The notes under the pieces were generated by a model. The model saw nothing but the letters and a program-made list of their open reading frames with translations, had not been told where the DNA came from and ran no database searches. DNA of 64,000 nucleotides from an uncultured Schlesneria sp. (GTDB taxonomy: Bacteria > Planctomycetota > Planctomycetia > Planctomycetales > Planctomycetaceae), in the NCBI GenBank assembly GCA_903871875.1, contig CAIQIR010000142.1, positions 16,067 to 80,066 on the forward strand. The letters are read 5' to 3'. Each line of letters opens with the position of its first letter. Position 1 is the first letter of the stretch. The translations under genes and the position numbers were made by a program. Of the stretch, positions 16,874 to 26,221 are shown piece after piece.

Positions 16874-18703
16874 TCAGATCTCCACTTCGGAGGTTGATGC
16901 GGGCTGGGAAATCGGAGCCAAGGATCGTGCATCGACGACAATGGTGTCTGCGACCAGATCGCCCAGTCGCTGTCGTCGTTCGGTGAAGGCGATGCTCAGG
17001 ATGCCAGGCGTCCAGCAGACAAAATTGGCGCAATCGACGAAGAAGACGATCTCTCGGGCGAAACTGCGAGCGAATCCAATTGGCCTCAGACTTGTTCGGA
17101 CGGTTCTCAATCGACACAACCATTTGCCGGGCGTGACGCCCCAAACGGCTTGAGTGATCAGTATGGCGAAGACGGTGATGACAAACACCGCTCCTACTGT
17201 GGCGGCGACTCGTGAGGCCAGGCTGACTGTGGGGTGATCAATTCGGAGATTGACGGCTTCGGCGAATGTCAGCCAGTCAAAGTTGCGCAGCATCAGCCAA
17301 CCGATACCGAGGCTCGTGAGACAGATTCCGCTCAGATCGATCAGGCGGGCAAAACCTCGCCAGCCAAGCGAGGCGAGGTTGACCGTTTGGACTCCGAATT
17401 CATAGCGGGGTTTGGTGAACCACCACATGAGACACCAGGTACCTGCGCCGAGTAGCAGGCCCAATCCCAATGCGGCAACAGGTAGGGCGAGGTACACAAC
17501 GAGTTGCGCAAGGCCCATATTCTCTTCGGTGTCGGAGGCATTTGTCTGGCGAAGTTGGTCCGCTTCCACGGCATAGAAATGTGCCGCGCCTGTCGACGTC
17601 ATCGCGACCACGTACGATCGCAATCCGTCCGGTGTGGTGACGACTCGGCAACTTCTCGATCCGAATTCGAGTGGCAGGGCATGGATCTCGTTCCAGGTCG
17701 TTCCGTCAAGCCGATAGTAACGAGCCGTCGGGCTTGCCGCGGAGATGTCGTCGATGATCAGGGCAGCTGGTTGTCCATCGATCAATAGCCCGTGAGTCGT
17801 GCGCCTGGCAATATCCGGTTGGGATGGCTGAGGACGAACGAGAGTCCAGCCTATGAGGTCGTCGTCAGACGCGGAGACTTTGTCGGGGGAGTTGTTTTCG
17901 TCGTTGTAGACAACGGTTTTCACGAGATGATTTTCCGGAACATCGGCATCGGCAATCGTTGCTGGCCCAGGGTCCGGCATTTCCGGGGTCTCGAATTCCA
18001 GCCCCATGTGGTACAGGATCAATCCGTCAGCATGCAGAAAGAGATGCGTGCCTTGTTGGGACTGCACGATCTGAATCGACGATTTTCCGAGATTCAGGTT
18101 GATTGGAACGCCGCCCAGGATGCGTTCTCGGTCGAAGTCGGGCAGAGCCAGAGTTCCTGACGGGTTCCATTTTCCATTTTGGAGTGTCAAGACAGCGAGG
18201 CCTGAACGTGTCGATTCGACAACGGCGGGATCACCCCTCCAGAGAAACTGTTGGTCCATTTCCACAGAATTCGGTGGTGTCACGAACGCCGACTTTTGTA
18301 AGACGCCGTCAATGATTTCGTAGGCTTCTTTACTCAACATCTCCACAAACCAGATTCGGTCACCGATGGCAAAAGCTTGAAACCCGCTTCGTCCCGACAG
18401 TGCCACATCGATGGGATGTGTCTCGGCCGTTTCGGGATCGAATCGGGTGACCGAACAGTTGTAAATCCCGTCGGCTGTTTGATTCCAGCGGGTGCGGATA
18501 AATCCGCCCTGCCAGAAAGGTTTGTGACGAAACTGACTGTTGAAGCGGAGTGGAGGGTGAATTCCCACCGTAGCGGGCAAGGGCCAGATCCGATTCGAAT
18601 AGGCGAACACTCCCATGAGCCCGGCCAGTAGGACCTGGGGTGCGGAGAGGACAGCCGCCAACAACAGGACACTGATCACGTATCCCAGTTTCCGACCTGG
18701 CAT
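16874..18703 (-). CDS. Large exported/membrane protein with C-terminal RDD domain
   Basis: A 609-residue protein. ATG 18703 has AGGAG about 8 bases upstream. After an N-terminal membrane helix comes an extracytoplasmic region of about 380 residues with repeated aromatic beta-strand pairs, likely a propeller or Ig-like fold, then a helix near 410-440 and an RDD domain (about 455-595) with the motif RGFARLIDL near its start and GKWLCRLRTVR and RQRLGDLVADT near its end. RDD proteins are membrane proteins of mostly unknown role. The large outer domain is unusual. Confidence 0.75.
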   Translation of the reverse strand: MPGRKLGYVISVLLLAAVLSAPQVLLAGLMGVFAYSNRIWPLPATVGIHPPLRFNSQFRHKPFWQGGFIRTRWNQTADGIYNCSVTRFDPETAETHPIDVALSGRSGFQAFAIGDRIWFVEMLSKEAYEIIDGVLQKSAFVTPPNSVEMDQQFLWRGDPAVVESTRSGLAVLTLQNGKWNPSGTLALPDFDRERILGGVPINLNLGKSSIQIVQSQQGTHLFLHADGLILYHMGLEFETPEMPDPGPATIADADVPENHLVKTVVYNDENNSPDKVSASDDDLIGWTLVRPQPSQPDIARRTTHGLLIDGQPAALIIDDISAASPTARYYRLDGTTWNEIHALPLEFGSRSCRVVTTPDGLRSYVVAMTSTGAAHFYAVEADQLRQTNASDTEENMGLAQLVVYLALPVAALGLGLLLGAGTWCLMWWFTKPRYEFGVQTVNLASLGWRGFARLIDLSGICLTSLGIGWLMLRNFDWLTFAEAVNLRIDHPTVSLASRVAATVGAVFVITVFAILITQAVWGVTPGKWLCRLRTVRTSLRPIGFARSFAREIVFFVDCANFVCWTPGILSIAFTERRQRLGDLVADTIVVDARSLAPISQPASTSEVEI

Positions 18704-19198
18704 CTCCTGCTCCTCATGCGAATCCGATTTCCAACGCTTCACAAACGGTGCATCCCTGCAGCACGAGATAGCCGTCGACTTGAGCTAATATGTCTTAATG
18801 CGTGTGTTCGAGCAACCCCGAGTCAGGTGGCGTGGCCTGAGGAACGGAAGACGCTCGTCAGGAAGCGTAAATCGCGAGGCCGGTATACCCAGGATTGATG
18901 CAACCACTTCATTCCGCCAGAGTCCAAAGCGGAAACTCAACGCGTTGCGGCGGAACTGGTGTCGGTTACGAGAGATATCAGGGGGGGGTGGAGTGCCGGG
19001 CCGAGGAGATGAATGTTCGTGTGCCATTCTTTCTGCTGCTGGGCTGGCGAAGTACTTCGCATTGGTCTCGTCCGTTCGGCGGGCTTGAAAAATGTGTCAA
19101 AATGTCTTAGATGGTGTGTCGCCCTGCTCTTGCTGAGCGAGTTCCGTTGCTCAGGAACATGTCTGATCGTTCTGACCGGCCCAATGACGGAGGATTCC
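18704..19198. other. Divergent intergenic region
   Basis: About 490 bases between the RDD gene (minus) and the PQQ-like gene (plus). A plus-strand promoter candidate is at 19085-19112. No gene is supported. Confidence 0.5.
19085..19112 (+). promoter_or_regulatory. Promoter candidate for the PQQ-like gene
   Basis: TTGAAA (19085-19090) is followed after 16 bases by TTAGAT (19107-19112), about 87 bases before the GTG start of the PQQ-like gene. The -10 match is fair only. Confidence 0.35.
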
Positions 19199-20542
19199 GT
19201 GGACGTTCGCGCGTGCGTGTGGTTCGTGCTGGTGATGATGTCGGGAATTCCGCTGGCCTTGGCGAATGATTGGTCGCGGTTTCGTGGTCCCAACGGTGAT
19301 GGAATTGTCACGGGAACGCGGCTGCCGGCGAAGTGGGACGAGGGAACCAATGTGGCCTGGAAGACGAAAATTCCCGGGCGCGGTTGGTCGCAACCGGTCG
19401 TCGCGGGCGACAAACTGTTCGTGACGGCGGCCGTGAGTGAGAATGAAGAAAAGCCGCGTCGCTTTGAACGCGGGATCATTCCCGACGCACGCGATGCTCG
19501 CGCCGATACCTACCAGTGGAAGATCTACTGTCTCACCGCGACGACAGGCGAAATTCTGTGGGAGGCGGTCGCGAGCGAGGGAAATCCCGCGATGCCGAAA
19601 CATCGCAGCAACACCTACGCCTCGGAAACGCCTGTTACTGACGGCGAACGCGTGATCTGCTGTTTTGGGATCAGAGGATTGGTCTGCTATGACATGTCCG
19701 GCAAGCCGCAGTGGCAGGTGCAGCTGGGCGAATTTCAGACTCAGGCGGGGTGGGGAACCGGCAGTTCCCCGGTCATCCTGGACGATGCGGTGCTCGTCCA
19801 ATGTGACAACGAAAAATCCTCGTTCCTGGTGGCGCTTAACAAACGCACGGGTGCGGAACTGTGGCGCATCGTCCGCGAGGAATCAACGAACTGGTCGACG
19901 CCTTACGTCTGGAAAAACAAGCTTCGGACGGAACTGGTCATCGCGGGTGGGGCGAAGATCCGATCGTACGATCCCGAATCGCGGAAGGTGCTGTGGGAAA
20001 TGGCGGGCAGCGGGCGGACATCGGTCTCGCCGGTTGCTGACGACGAACAGATTTACGTGGATTCGGTCGACCGTTTTCGCGGCAGTCCCGGCCGGTTGGC
20101 TGCGATCCGTGTGGGTGCGACCGGCGATATTTCGCTGCCCGACAATGGCGGCCCGACGTCGAGTGAGTTTGTGAGTTGGCAGGTCCTGTTGAAATCGTAT
20201 CGCAATGCGTCCCCGGTGCTCTATGACGGCGGGGTGTACATGTTGGAACAGAACTCCGGGATCGTTCGTTGTTTCGACGCGAAGACGGGTGAATTGCAGT
20301 TTCAGCAACGGCTGCCAAACTCCGCGGGATTCACTGCTTCGCCGTGGGTCAATGATGGCAAGATTTATTTGCTCGATGAGACCGGGCTAACGGTGGCGAT
20401 CGGCCCCGGTCCGAAGCTGAACCTACTGGAGTCCAACAAACTGGACGACGAATTGTTCTGGTCCTCGATTGCCGTGTGCGGTGACCGCCTGCTGATTCGC
20501 AGCGTCAATCATCTCTATTGCATCCAGGAAGCAAAACCGTAA
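19199..20542 (+). CDS. Exported PQQ-like beta-propeller protein
   Basis: A 447-residue protein. GTG 19199 is chosen because GGAGG lies 6 bases upstream and a signal peptide starts at once (hydrophobic CVWFVLVMMSGIPLALA). The mature protein begins DWSRFRGPNGDG, the usual opening of planctomycete PQQ-like proteins, followed by blades with GxxLWE- and GELQF-type motifs. This family (PF13360-like) is abundant in Planctomycetes and is presumed to be a binding scaffold rather than a true quinoprotein dehydrogenase; catalytic residues of the latter are not seen. Confidence 0.85.
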   Translation: MDVRACVWFVLVMMSGIPLALANDWSRFRGPNGDGIVTGTRLPAKWDEGTNVAWKTKIPGRGWSQPVVAGDKLFVTAAVSENEEKPRRFERGIIPDARDARADTYQWKIYCLTATTGEILWEAVASEGNPAMPKHRSNTYASETPVTDGERVICCFGIRGLVCYDMSGKPQWQVQLGEFQTQAGWGTGSSPVILDDAVLVQCDNEKSSFLVALNKRTGAELWRIVREESTNWSTPYVWKNKLRTELVIAGGAKIRSYDPESRKVLWEMAGSGRTSVSPVADDEQIYVDSVDRFRGSPGRLAAIRVGATGDISLPDNGGPTSSEFVSWQVLLKSYRNASPVLYDGGVYMLEQNSGIVRCFDAKTGELQFQQRLPNSAGFTASPWVNDGKIYLLDETGLTVAIGPGPKLNLLESNKLDDELFWSSIAVCGDRLLIRSVNHLYCIQEAKP

Positions 20543-20799
20543 GCAATTGTCCGGCTGGTTCGGGGCGACGAAATCTGAGGGCTGCGGTTACTTCCTTCGC
20601 GGTCGCTACAGACCCCGCTCGCGATTCAAAAGGCCCTGCAAACACTGACGGGTGGGTAGGTCGATACGACTGGGATAATCAAGTCACCGCACCCGATTGA
20701 GATAGCGTCATTGTGATCTTCGCGAGAACGTTGGACGAGTCGAAAAGAGAGTGTGTTTCGGGGACAACGGGCTACGCGGGCTAACGACTGGTGCGCGGT

Positions 20800-22131
20800 T
20801 TATGGTGGCGGCTCACCGGCGACGGCCAGCCCAACACCGGGGTCGTTGTTTCGCAGTGCCAGCGTTCGTAATTCGGCCAGATCTTTTGATGAGACATCGA
20901 CCGTCTGGCTTTTTGCATAGGCCAGGTTTTTGCGGCTGTCGTCTGCATTGGGTTTACCGGGAGCCTGTTCCCGGATCGAAAGGGCGCGTTGATAATGACG
21001 TTCGGCCGTGGCGAACTTCTTCTTCGCGCAGCACAAATGTCCTAGCAGCGCCACATCCCATGCCACGTCGAGCAGTGCGGAAGAGCCGAGTCGATCATGC
21101 TTGGCCAGAGCGAGTCCGGCAAATTGCTCGGCGTCCTCGTTTTGGCCGCTTTGATATGCGGCAAACGCGAGATTGTAATAGGTGTCCGCGCACTTTTGAG
21201 GTTGCGACAACCCCTCATAGATCACGGCGGCCTTCAGGTAGGCTTCTTTCGCCGCGTCGTACTGCTTCAGCTTGATCAATGTTTCACCGATTCGGTGATG
21301 CGCTTCTGCCAGGTGGTCGCGCCCCGCAGATCCGGTCAGCTCATACAGACGAGCTGCCTCTCGTACCGCGTCGAGTGCTTTGTCGAGGTCCGGCTTTCCC
21401 AGATAAATCGTCGATAGATCGTAATTGGTGTGCGCCGCAGTGAGGACGCCGTCCTCGGTGCTCAGGTCGAGCAGTTCAATTTGTTCCTTGGTCTTCCTGG
21501 CGGCGAGATCAAAGTCTTTCATGCGAAATCGCATCCAACCGACTCTGCCGAGCAGGTACCGCTTCTGTGCTTTCGTGGGGGAGGCATTCAACGAGGCCTG
21601 GAAAACCGCTTCAGCCTCTTTGTAACGATTCAGGTGCTCATATGAGCTGGCGAGTTCGTTGCGGATGGAATAGAGATATTCTTGATCATCGCCGCCCGCT
21701 GTCAGGATTCCAATGGCCCAGTTCGCATAGGGGATGGCCTCTTCATAGCGTTTCAATCCGTTAAGCGCCTGAGCAAGACCATAGGCAGAGCGAATGGCGG
21801 TCGTCCGTTCTCCCTTGTTTTTGATGCCCATTGTTTCTCGATAGGCGACGATGTAGGCGCTCAGGCCATTTTGGTATTCGTTGATGTTCAGGTAGGAGCG
21901 TCCCTGATTGTCTTTCGCCTCTGTCACGCGAGCATCGCTCTTACCCCAGGTTCGCTCGCCAATTTCGGCGGCTTTGCGAAAGAGAATCGCCGCGGCCGCG
22001 AAATCTTTCTTTTCAAACGTCGCGTGTGCCGCTTTGTAGGTGACTTTGAACTCGGATTCTTGCGCGAACGCCGAAACCGAACCAGCCATCAGCACCATCC
22101 ATCCGACGATACTTAATTGGAAACGGGTCAT
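20800..22131 (-). CDS. Exported TPR-repeat protein
   Basis: A 443-residue protein with a signal peptide (cleavage after AFA). Many tetratricopeptide helix pairs follow, for example YEEAIPYANWAIGI, YKEAEAVFQASL, YDAAKEAYLKAA and FATAERHYQRAL, each with the A/Y/A pattern of TPRs. TPR proteins hold partners together. It is the last gene of a three-gene minus-strand operon, 19 bases after the WD40 protein, so it likely works with the two other exported proteins. Confidence 0.82.
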   Translation of the reverse strand: MTRFQLSIVGWMVLMAGSVSAFAQESEFKVTYKAAHATFEKKDFAAAAILFRKAAEIGERTWGKSDARVTEAKDNQGRSYLNINEYQNGLSAYIVAYRETMGIKNKGERTTAIRSAYGLAQALNGLKRYEEAIPYANWAIGILTAGGDDQEYLYSIRNELASSYEHLNRYKEAEAVFQASLNASPTKAQKRYLLGRVGWMRFRMKDFDLAARKTKEQIELLDLSTEDGVLTAAHTNYDLSTIYLGKPDLDKALDAVREAARLYELTGSAGRDHLAEAHHRIGETLIKLKQYDAAKEAYLKAAVIYEGLSQPQKCADTYYNLAFAAYQSGQNEDAEQFAGLALAKHDRLGSSALLDVAWDVALLGHLCCAKKKFATAERHYQRALSIREQAPGKPNADDSRKNLAYAKSQTVDVSSKDLAELRTLALRNNDPGVGLAVAGEPPP

Positions 22132-22150
22132 AAGTTATCCATGGCCAAGT

Positions 22151-23965
22151 TTATCGTGCCTTTTTCGACGAGACGGTCGAACCTGATCCGATCTTGAAGA
22201 GCGTGGCAGAATTGCTGCCGCCAGCGGCAACAAAAGTTCTCTCGCCAAATAGCCACGCTACGCAGCGCTGTTCATGTCGTCCGATTGGGACGATGCTTTT
22301 CCGTGTCGATGCGTCGACCGTGTCATAACCGACCACGGTACCATCTCGGAACCCGGCGATCACCGACCCATAGTCGTTGCAATCCAAGCTCAGCACGCTT
22401 GATCCGTCGCCCTTCCAACGGCTCAGGCGACGTAATGATTGCAGGTCGAAGTGTTCGATCATTCCGTCCATGTATCCCACGAGAACCGAATGGCCATTCG
22501 TCGAAAGTTTGACACAAGTCACCGTCAATGGCCGTCCCGGCAGGGGGATTGCTGCCAGTTCTTTCGTCACGTCAAATAGGAAGATCTTGCCTTCGACTGT
22601 GCCGACGGCCAGCGCGCTGCGGGTCAGAGTGACACAACGGCACGGACCTCGTTGTGAGGTGGAGTGTTTGAGGTTTCCACTAGTATCCCAAACCTTGATG
22701 GATCCATCATCGGCGATCGAAGCCAACACGTCATTTTCAGCGGCGATGCCGGTGATCGAAGCGTCGTGAGCCTTCCAGGACCGCTCTTTGGCGAGGTTGC
22801 CAATGGAATAGATCTCGATTTCTCCGTTGGCGAGTCCGATGGCGATGGACCGGCCCGCGTTGCAAAACCCGATGCCCGAGATGGGTTGGTCGGCTTTAAT
22901 GCCGGCGACTTTGATCTGATCTTCGATGGTCCACAGCATCAAACGTTGGTCAACACCCGCCGTGGCGATGCGTTTGGCTTCTTTATCCACGACCACCGAC
23001 GTGATTGCCCCACCGTATTCGGCCACTCGGTGAAATTTGTCTGGCGATTCGGCCGGGACAAAATCGAGATAACTGCCGCCGCGGACCAACCAGCGACCAT
23101 CGGGTGATGTCGCTGACGCATTGATGAACCCCCGATAATCGGGATAGGAGTTGCCATTGTCCAGCAAGATTGAATTCCAAAACTGACTCAAACCGTCATG
23201 GCCGCCGGTCACCACAATTCCGCCTTTGAGGAACGAGATGCACTTGATCAACTGGCGGTGAAACGTCTTATCCGAGCTGACTGCTGTCTGACGACGCACG
23301 TCCCACATTTTGACTTCACCCGACTGGTCACCCGATCCCAGCAGGTTTCCGGAACTGTCGAAGGTAAGCGCAGTGACATGTTGGTCAGATGCCTCCCATG
23401 ATTTCTGAGTCGCCAGGGTTGTGGCGTCAATGAGGCAGATCTTTCCTTCACGGTCAGACGTCGCAATGGTTTTGCCGGTGGGAGCGGCAGCAAGTGCAAT
23501 GATCCGAGAATTCTGAGTCGGAATTGTCCGGCGAATCTCGTCCAGTTGAGGAACGCCTAACTGCACCAGATTCCCGTCCATCAAGGCCACGACGAGCGAT
23601 TTGCCATCGGGCGCGAATACCAGGCGTTCGGGCGCACCCTCTAGGGGCAGAATTTTGGTGACATTCATCGTCTTGCGATCGACGAGTCCGACATGAGAAA
23701 AGCCGTATGCCACGGCCAGATACTCTTGTCTGGCGTCCATGGCAATGGCAACCCCTTCGCCCGGGAACCGGATTCCGGTTTCAGACTTTCGCGTTTCGAG
23801 CGCGTAGGGGGCGACCCATCCGTCATCCCGCAGTACGTAGGCCGTGTCGTTGGTACAGACCAGTCCGCGCACTGCTGAGGGATGACGTAGCACTCCGATC
23901 GCATCAGCAGTCATCGGCTGGGATTGCAACAGCAACGCACTGGCCAACAACAACGAAGTATGCAC
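22151..23965 (-). CDS. Exported WD40-repeat protein
   Basis: A 604-residue protein starting at GTG 23965, with AGAGG 8 bases upstream, and a short signal peptide (LLLASALLLQS). It has two seven-blade-like sets of WD40 repeats with endings such as GEVKMWD, QRLMLWT and GSIKVWD, each preceded by GxxDG-type turns. It is presumably a periplasmic scaffold. It starts 5 bases after the stop of the 653-residue protein and ends 19 bases before the TPR gene, so the three are translationally close. Confidence 0.85.
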   Translation of the reverse strand: MHTSLLLASALLLQSQPMTADAIGVLRHPSAVRGLVCTNDTAYVLRDDGWVAPYALETRKSETGIRFPGEGVAIAMDARQEYLAVAYGFSHVGLVDRKTMNVTKILPLEGAPERLVFAPDGKSLVVALMDGNLVQLGVPQLDEIRRTIPTQNSRIIALAAAPTGKTIATSDREGKICLIDATTLATQKSWEASDQHVTALTFDSSGNLLGSGDQSGEVKMWDVRRQTAVSSDKTFHRQLIKCISFLKGGIVVTGGHDGLSQFWNSILLDNGNSYPDYRGFINASATSPDGRWLVRGGSYLDFVPAESPDKFHRVAEYGGAITSVVVDKEAKRIATAGVDQRLMLWTIEDQIKVAGIKADQPISGIGFCNAGRSIAIGLANGEIEIYSIGNLAKERSWKAHDASITGIAAENDVLASIADDGSIKVWDTSGNLKHSTSQRGPCRCVTLTRSALAVGTVEGKIFLFDVTKELAAIPLPGRPLTVTCVKLSTNGHSVLVGYMDGMIEHFDLQSLRRLSRWKGDGSSVLSLDCNDYGSVIAGFRDGTVVGYDTVDASTRKSIVPIGRHEQRCVAWLFGERTFVAAGGSNSATLFKIGSGSTVSSKKAR

Positions 23966-23970
23966 GTCGA

Positions 23971-25932
23971 CTACCTCTTTCTGAATGACGCATTGAAGAT
24001 CGTGGCGGTTGAGCCAGGTGGAACGCTGATGCCAAATCGATTCGGGCCAACGCGATCCTCGTTGGGTGCGGAAAGCTGACCGCGAGTCGTTGTTTGCCCG
24101 ACATTCAGAATCCAGGCATTCTTCTCGACAAACAGCTTCAGTTTCTGAGGCACCTGAAGCGAGTTCACTGTCGCAGTGCCCTGGACATGGTCTTGATCGG
24201 CGCGGACTACCAATTCGATGGGGCCAGTCGTGGAAAGGGTGTACTTCAGTTCGTAATTGCTGTACCAGGTCGGAAAGAGAACCATGACAGCCTTGTCACT
24301 GGCAGGAGAAATCGAAACTGTGCCGATATCGAGCTTCGCAGTGATCTCGTCCGAACCGGCAGTGGTCGACCATCCGTCCAGATTCTCGCCATTGAAAAGA
24401 ATGGACCATTCACTGGCGGGTGAAAACGCGGGAACATTTCCCGATTCGATTGCACCTCTGGCGACTTGTTCCCAGTCGAAAGTGATGTTGTTCTGCTTGA
24501 TCCATTTCGCCAACGACACGGACTGGGCGACGCGGTAAAGATCTTGAAATTGGCCGAACGCCTCGGCGATTTCCGGAAAGTGACGGTCGATCTCACGGGC
24601 CAATCGAATCAACTCATTGTGGTAATAACCGGATTCCGTGCCTAACCCTTCCACCTCGACGCGCGAGTCGACACCATCGCACACCAATTCTTGTCCTCGA
24701 GCACCGAAACGGGCACCTGTGACACGCAGGAAGACTCGCGAGCCGACCAGCATCGTAAAATGGGCCTCGCAACTCAACCGGCGATAATGGGGTACAATTT
24801 CGGCGACTACCGCTCTGTGCGATCCTTCGTAAGCAAACATGATCGCGCCCAGGAGATCGTCGGCTTCATAAAGCACTTCTCCAAACCGGGTCTTAAATAA
24901 TGGACCCGTATAGATCACGGAATGGAACCCCTTCATTTCATCGGTGGACTCCATGCTTAACGAAGGGTCGACATTCTTTCCGAAGATGGAGCGGACTGCG
25001 ACGACAAAGTCGTTGGCCGGAAGAGACGCCGTCAGATTACTGCCGGATTTCAATTTAAGGACCAGCATCGACTTGGATTGGTCGTAGCTGGCTTCCAGAA
25101 CGTCTTCCGCGTTCAGTCCCTCGATGACCGCAGTGGGATGCAATACCACACCCCCGGGTTTCGGAGCCACCTTCACTTCCCGAGAAACGTCGCGGAAAAC
25201 CGGTGTTTGAGGCGGGGGTGCAGGCAGGTCCGACGAATTGGCGTTCCGCTGTTCCGTGATGGCTGCCTGAGCGCGCAATCCTGCGTCGATTTCATTGGCC
25301 GTCAATACCAGGTCATTTCTTTTGGGGGCTGAATCGTCAAACACCAGTCGTTTAATATCTGGCGCTACTTGCTGGACAAGATCGTTACAGCGAAGGTTTT
25401 GATCAGCAACCGTGGTACTCACCGGCGGATTATAGTTTTGGATGAGCGTAGAAACATCGTTTTTAACCGGAACCTGATACCACTTGATTTTCGCTAATTC
25501 GGAATGTCGCCACGAGTAAGTCACCGGCGCCCCACGCGCGATGTAGTTCGACAAGTAAGCCTTAGCCATTTCCGGCGACGCGTCCGTGATCTTTAGTTCG
25601 CCGTCTTTTTTCTTATCACGGCCTTCATTGATCACTAAGTTCAATCGGTCGACCACCTTTGGATTCGAGACCGTTCGTCCGTCTGCCAGGTCTTTAAGGC
25701 CGCCCAGAATATTTCCGTCCCAAACGCGATCAGTGCCCTGGCAATTGATGACGACGTGTCCGTGGTCTTTGTCTGAAAGAGTTCCGATTAGTGCGGATTT
25801 CTTGTCTTGAGACAGCGCTGATCGATCGTCACTGTCGACCTCGACGACCGCCGGTGATTGCGCGTGAGTAACGGCACAGAAGGCGAACAATCCAAGAAAC
25901 AGGAACGCCCCAACATGAATTCGAATTAACAA
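23971..25932 (-). CDS. Exported protein of unknown function with C-terminal DUF1080-like domain
   Basis: A 653-residue protein starting at TTG 25932, supported by GGAGG 9 bases upstream and a signal peptide (FLFLGLFAFCAVTHA). The N-terminal 480 residues match nothing I recognise; they contain a VINCQGTDRVWDG segment and a long mixed region. The C-terminus (about 510-653) has SILFNGENLDGWS and a beta-sandwich pattern like DUF1080/laminin-G-type glycan-binding domains. It leads a three-gene operon with WD40 and TPR proteins and has its own promoter candidate at 26018-26046. An outer-surface or glycan-related role is inference. Confidence 0.75.
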   Translation of the reverse strand: MLIRIHVGAFLFLGLFAFCAVTHAQSPAVVEVDSDDRSALSQDKKSALIGTLSDKDHGHVVINCQGTDRVWDGNILGGLKDLADGRTVSNPKVVDRLNLVINEGRDKKKDGELKITDASPEMAKAYLSNYIARGAPVTYSWRHSELAKIKWYQVPVKNDVSTLIQNYNPPVSTTVADQNLRCNDLVQQVAPDIKRLVFDDSAPKRNDLVLTANEIDAGLRAQAAITEQRNANSSDLPAPPPQTPVFRDVSREVKVAPKPGGVVLHPTAVIEGLNAEDVLEASYDQSKSMLVLKLKSGSNLTASLPANDFVVAVRSIFGKNVDPSLSMESTDEMKGFHSVIYTGPLFKTRFGEVLYEADDLLGAIMFAYEGSHRAVVAEIVPHYRRLSCEAHFTMLVGSRVFLRVTGARFGARGQELVCDGVDSRVEVEGLGTESGYYHNELIRLAREIDRHFPEIAEAFGQFQDLYRVAQSVSLAKWIKQNNITFDWEQVARGAIESGNVPAFSPASEWSILFNGENLDGWSTTAGSDEITAKLDIGTVSISPASDKAVMVLFPTWYSNYELKYTLSTTGPIELVVRADQDHVQGTATVNSLQVPQKLKLFVEKNAWILNVGQTTTRGQLSAPNEDRVGPNRFGISVPPGSTATIFNASFRKR

Positions 25933-26017
25933 AATTCAGCCTCCTCCGGTCGCAAAGCGTTGAATCGGGAGACGAAATCAGGGATTTGAGCGGCGAAACA
26001 CCTGAATGGAGTGGACG

Positions 26018-26046
26018 AGTGTATCCTTTTAAAATATTGGTTTCAA
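26018..26046 (-). promoter_or_regulatory. Promoter candidate for the three-gene exported-protein operon
   Basis: On the minus strand TTGAAA (26046-26041) and TACACT (26023-26018) are 17 bases apart, about 85 bases before the TTG start at 25932, in an AT-rich patch. Confidence 0.45.
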
Positions 26047-26221
26047 CCAAATGCGATGATGTGTCTGTTCTGGCTGCAAATTGTCACGACCGGTTTGGTC
26101 GCGGTTGGAATGAGAAAATCGCAACTGAGTGCACGGAGATTCAAGCCATCGGCGCAGAACCTCTGCGATGGTCTATCGACTTCGATGGTTGGGGCGTTGC
26201 CTGCTTTCGCCGTTGTCTGCC

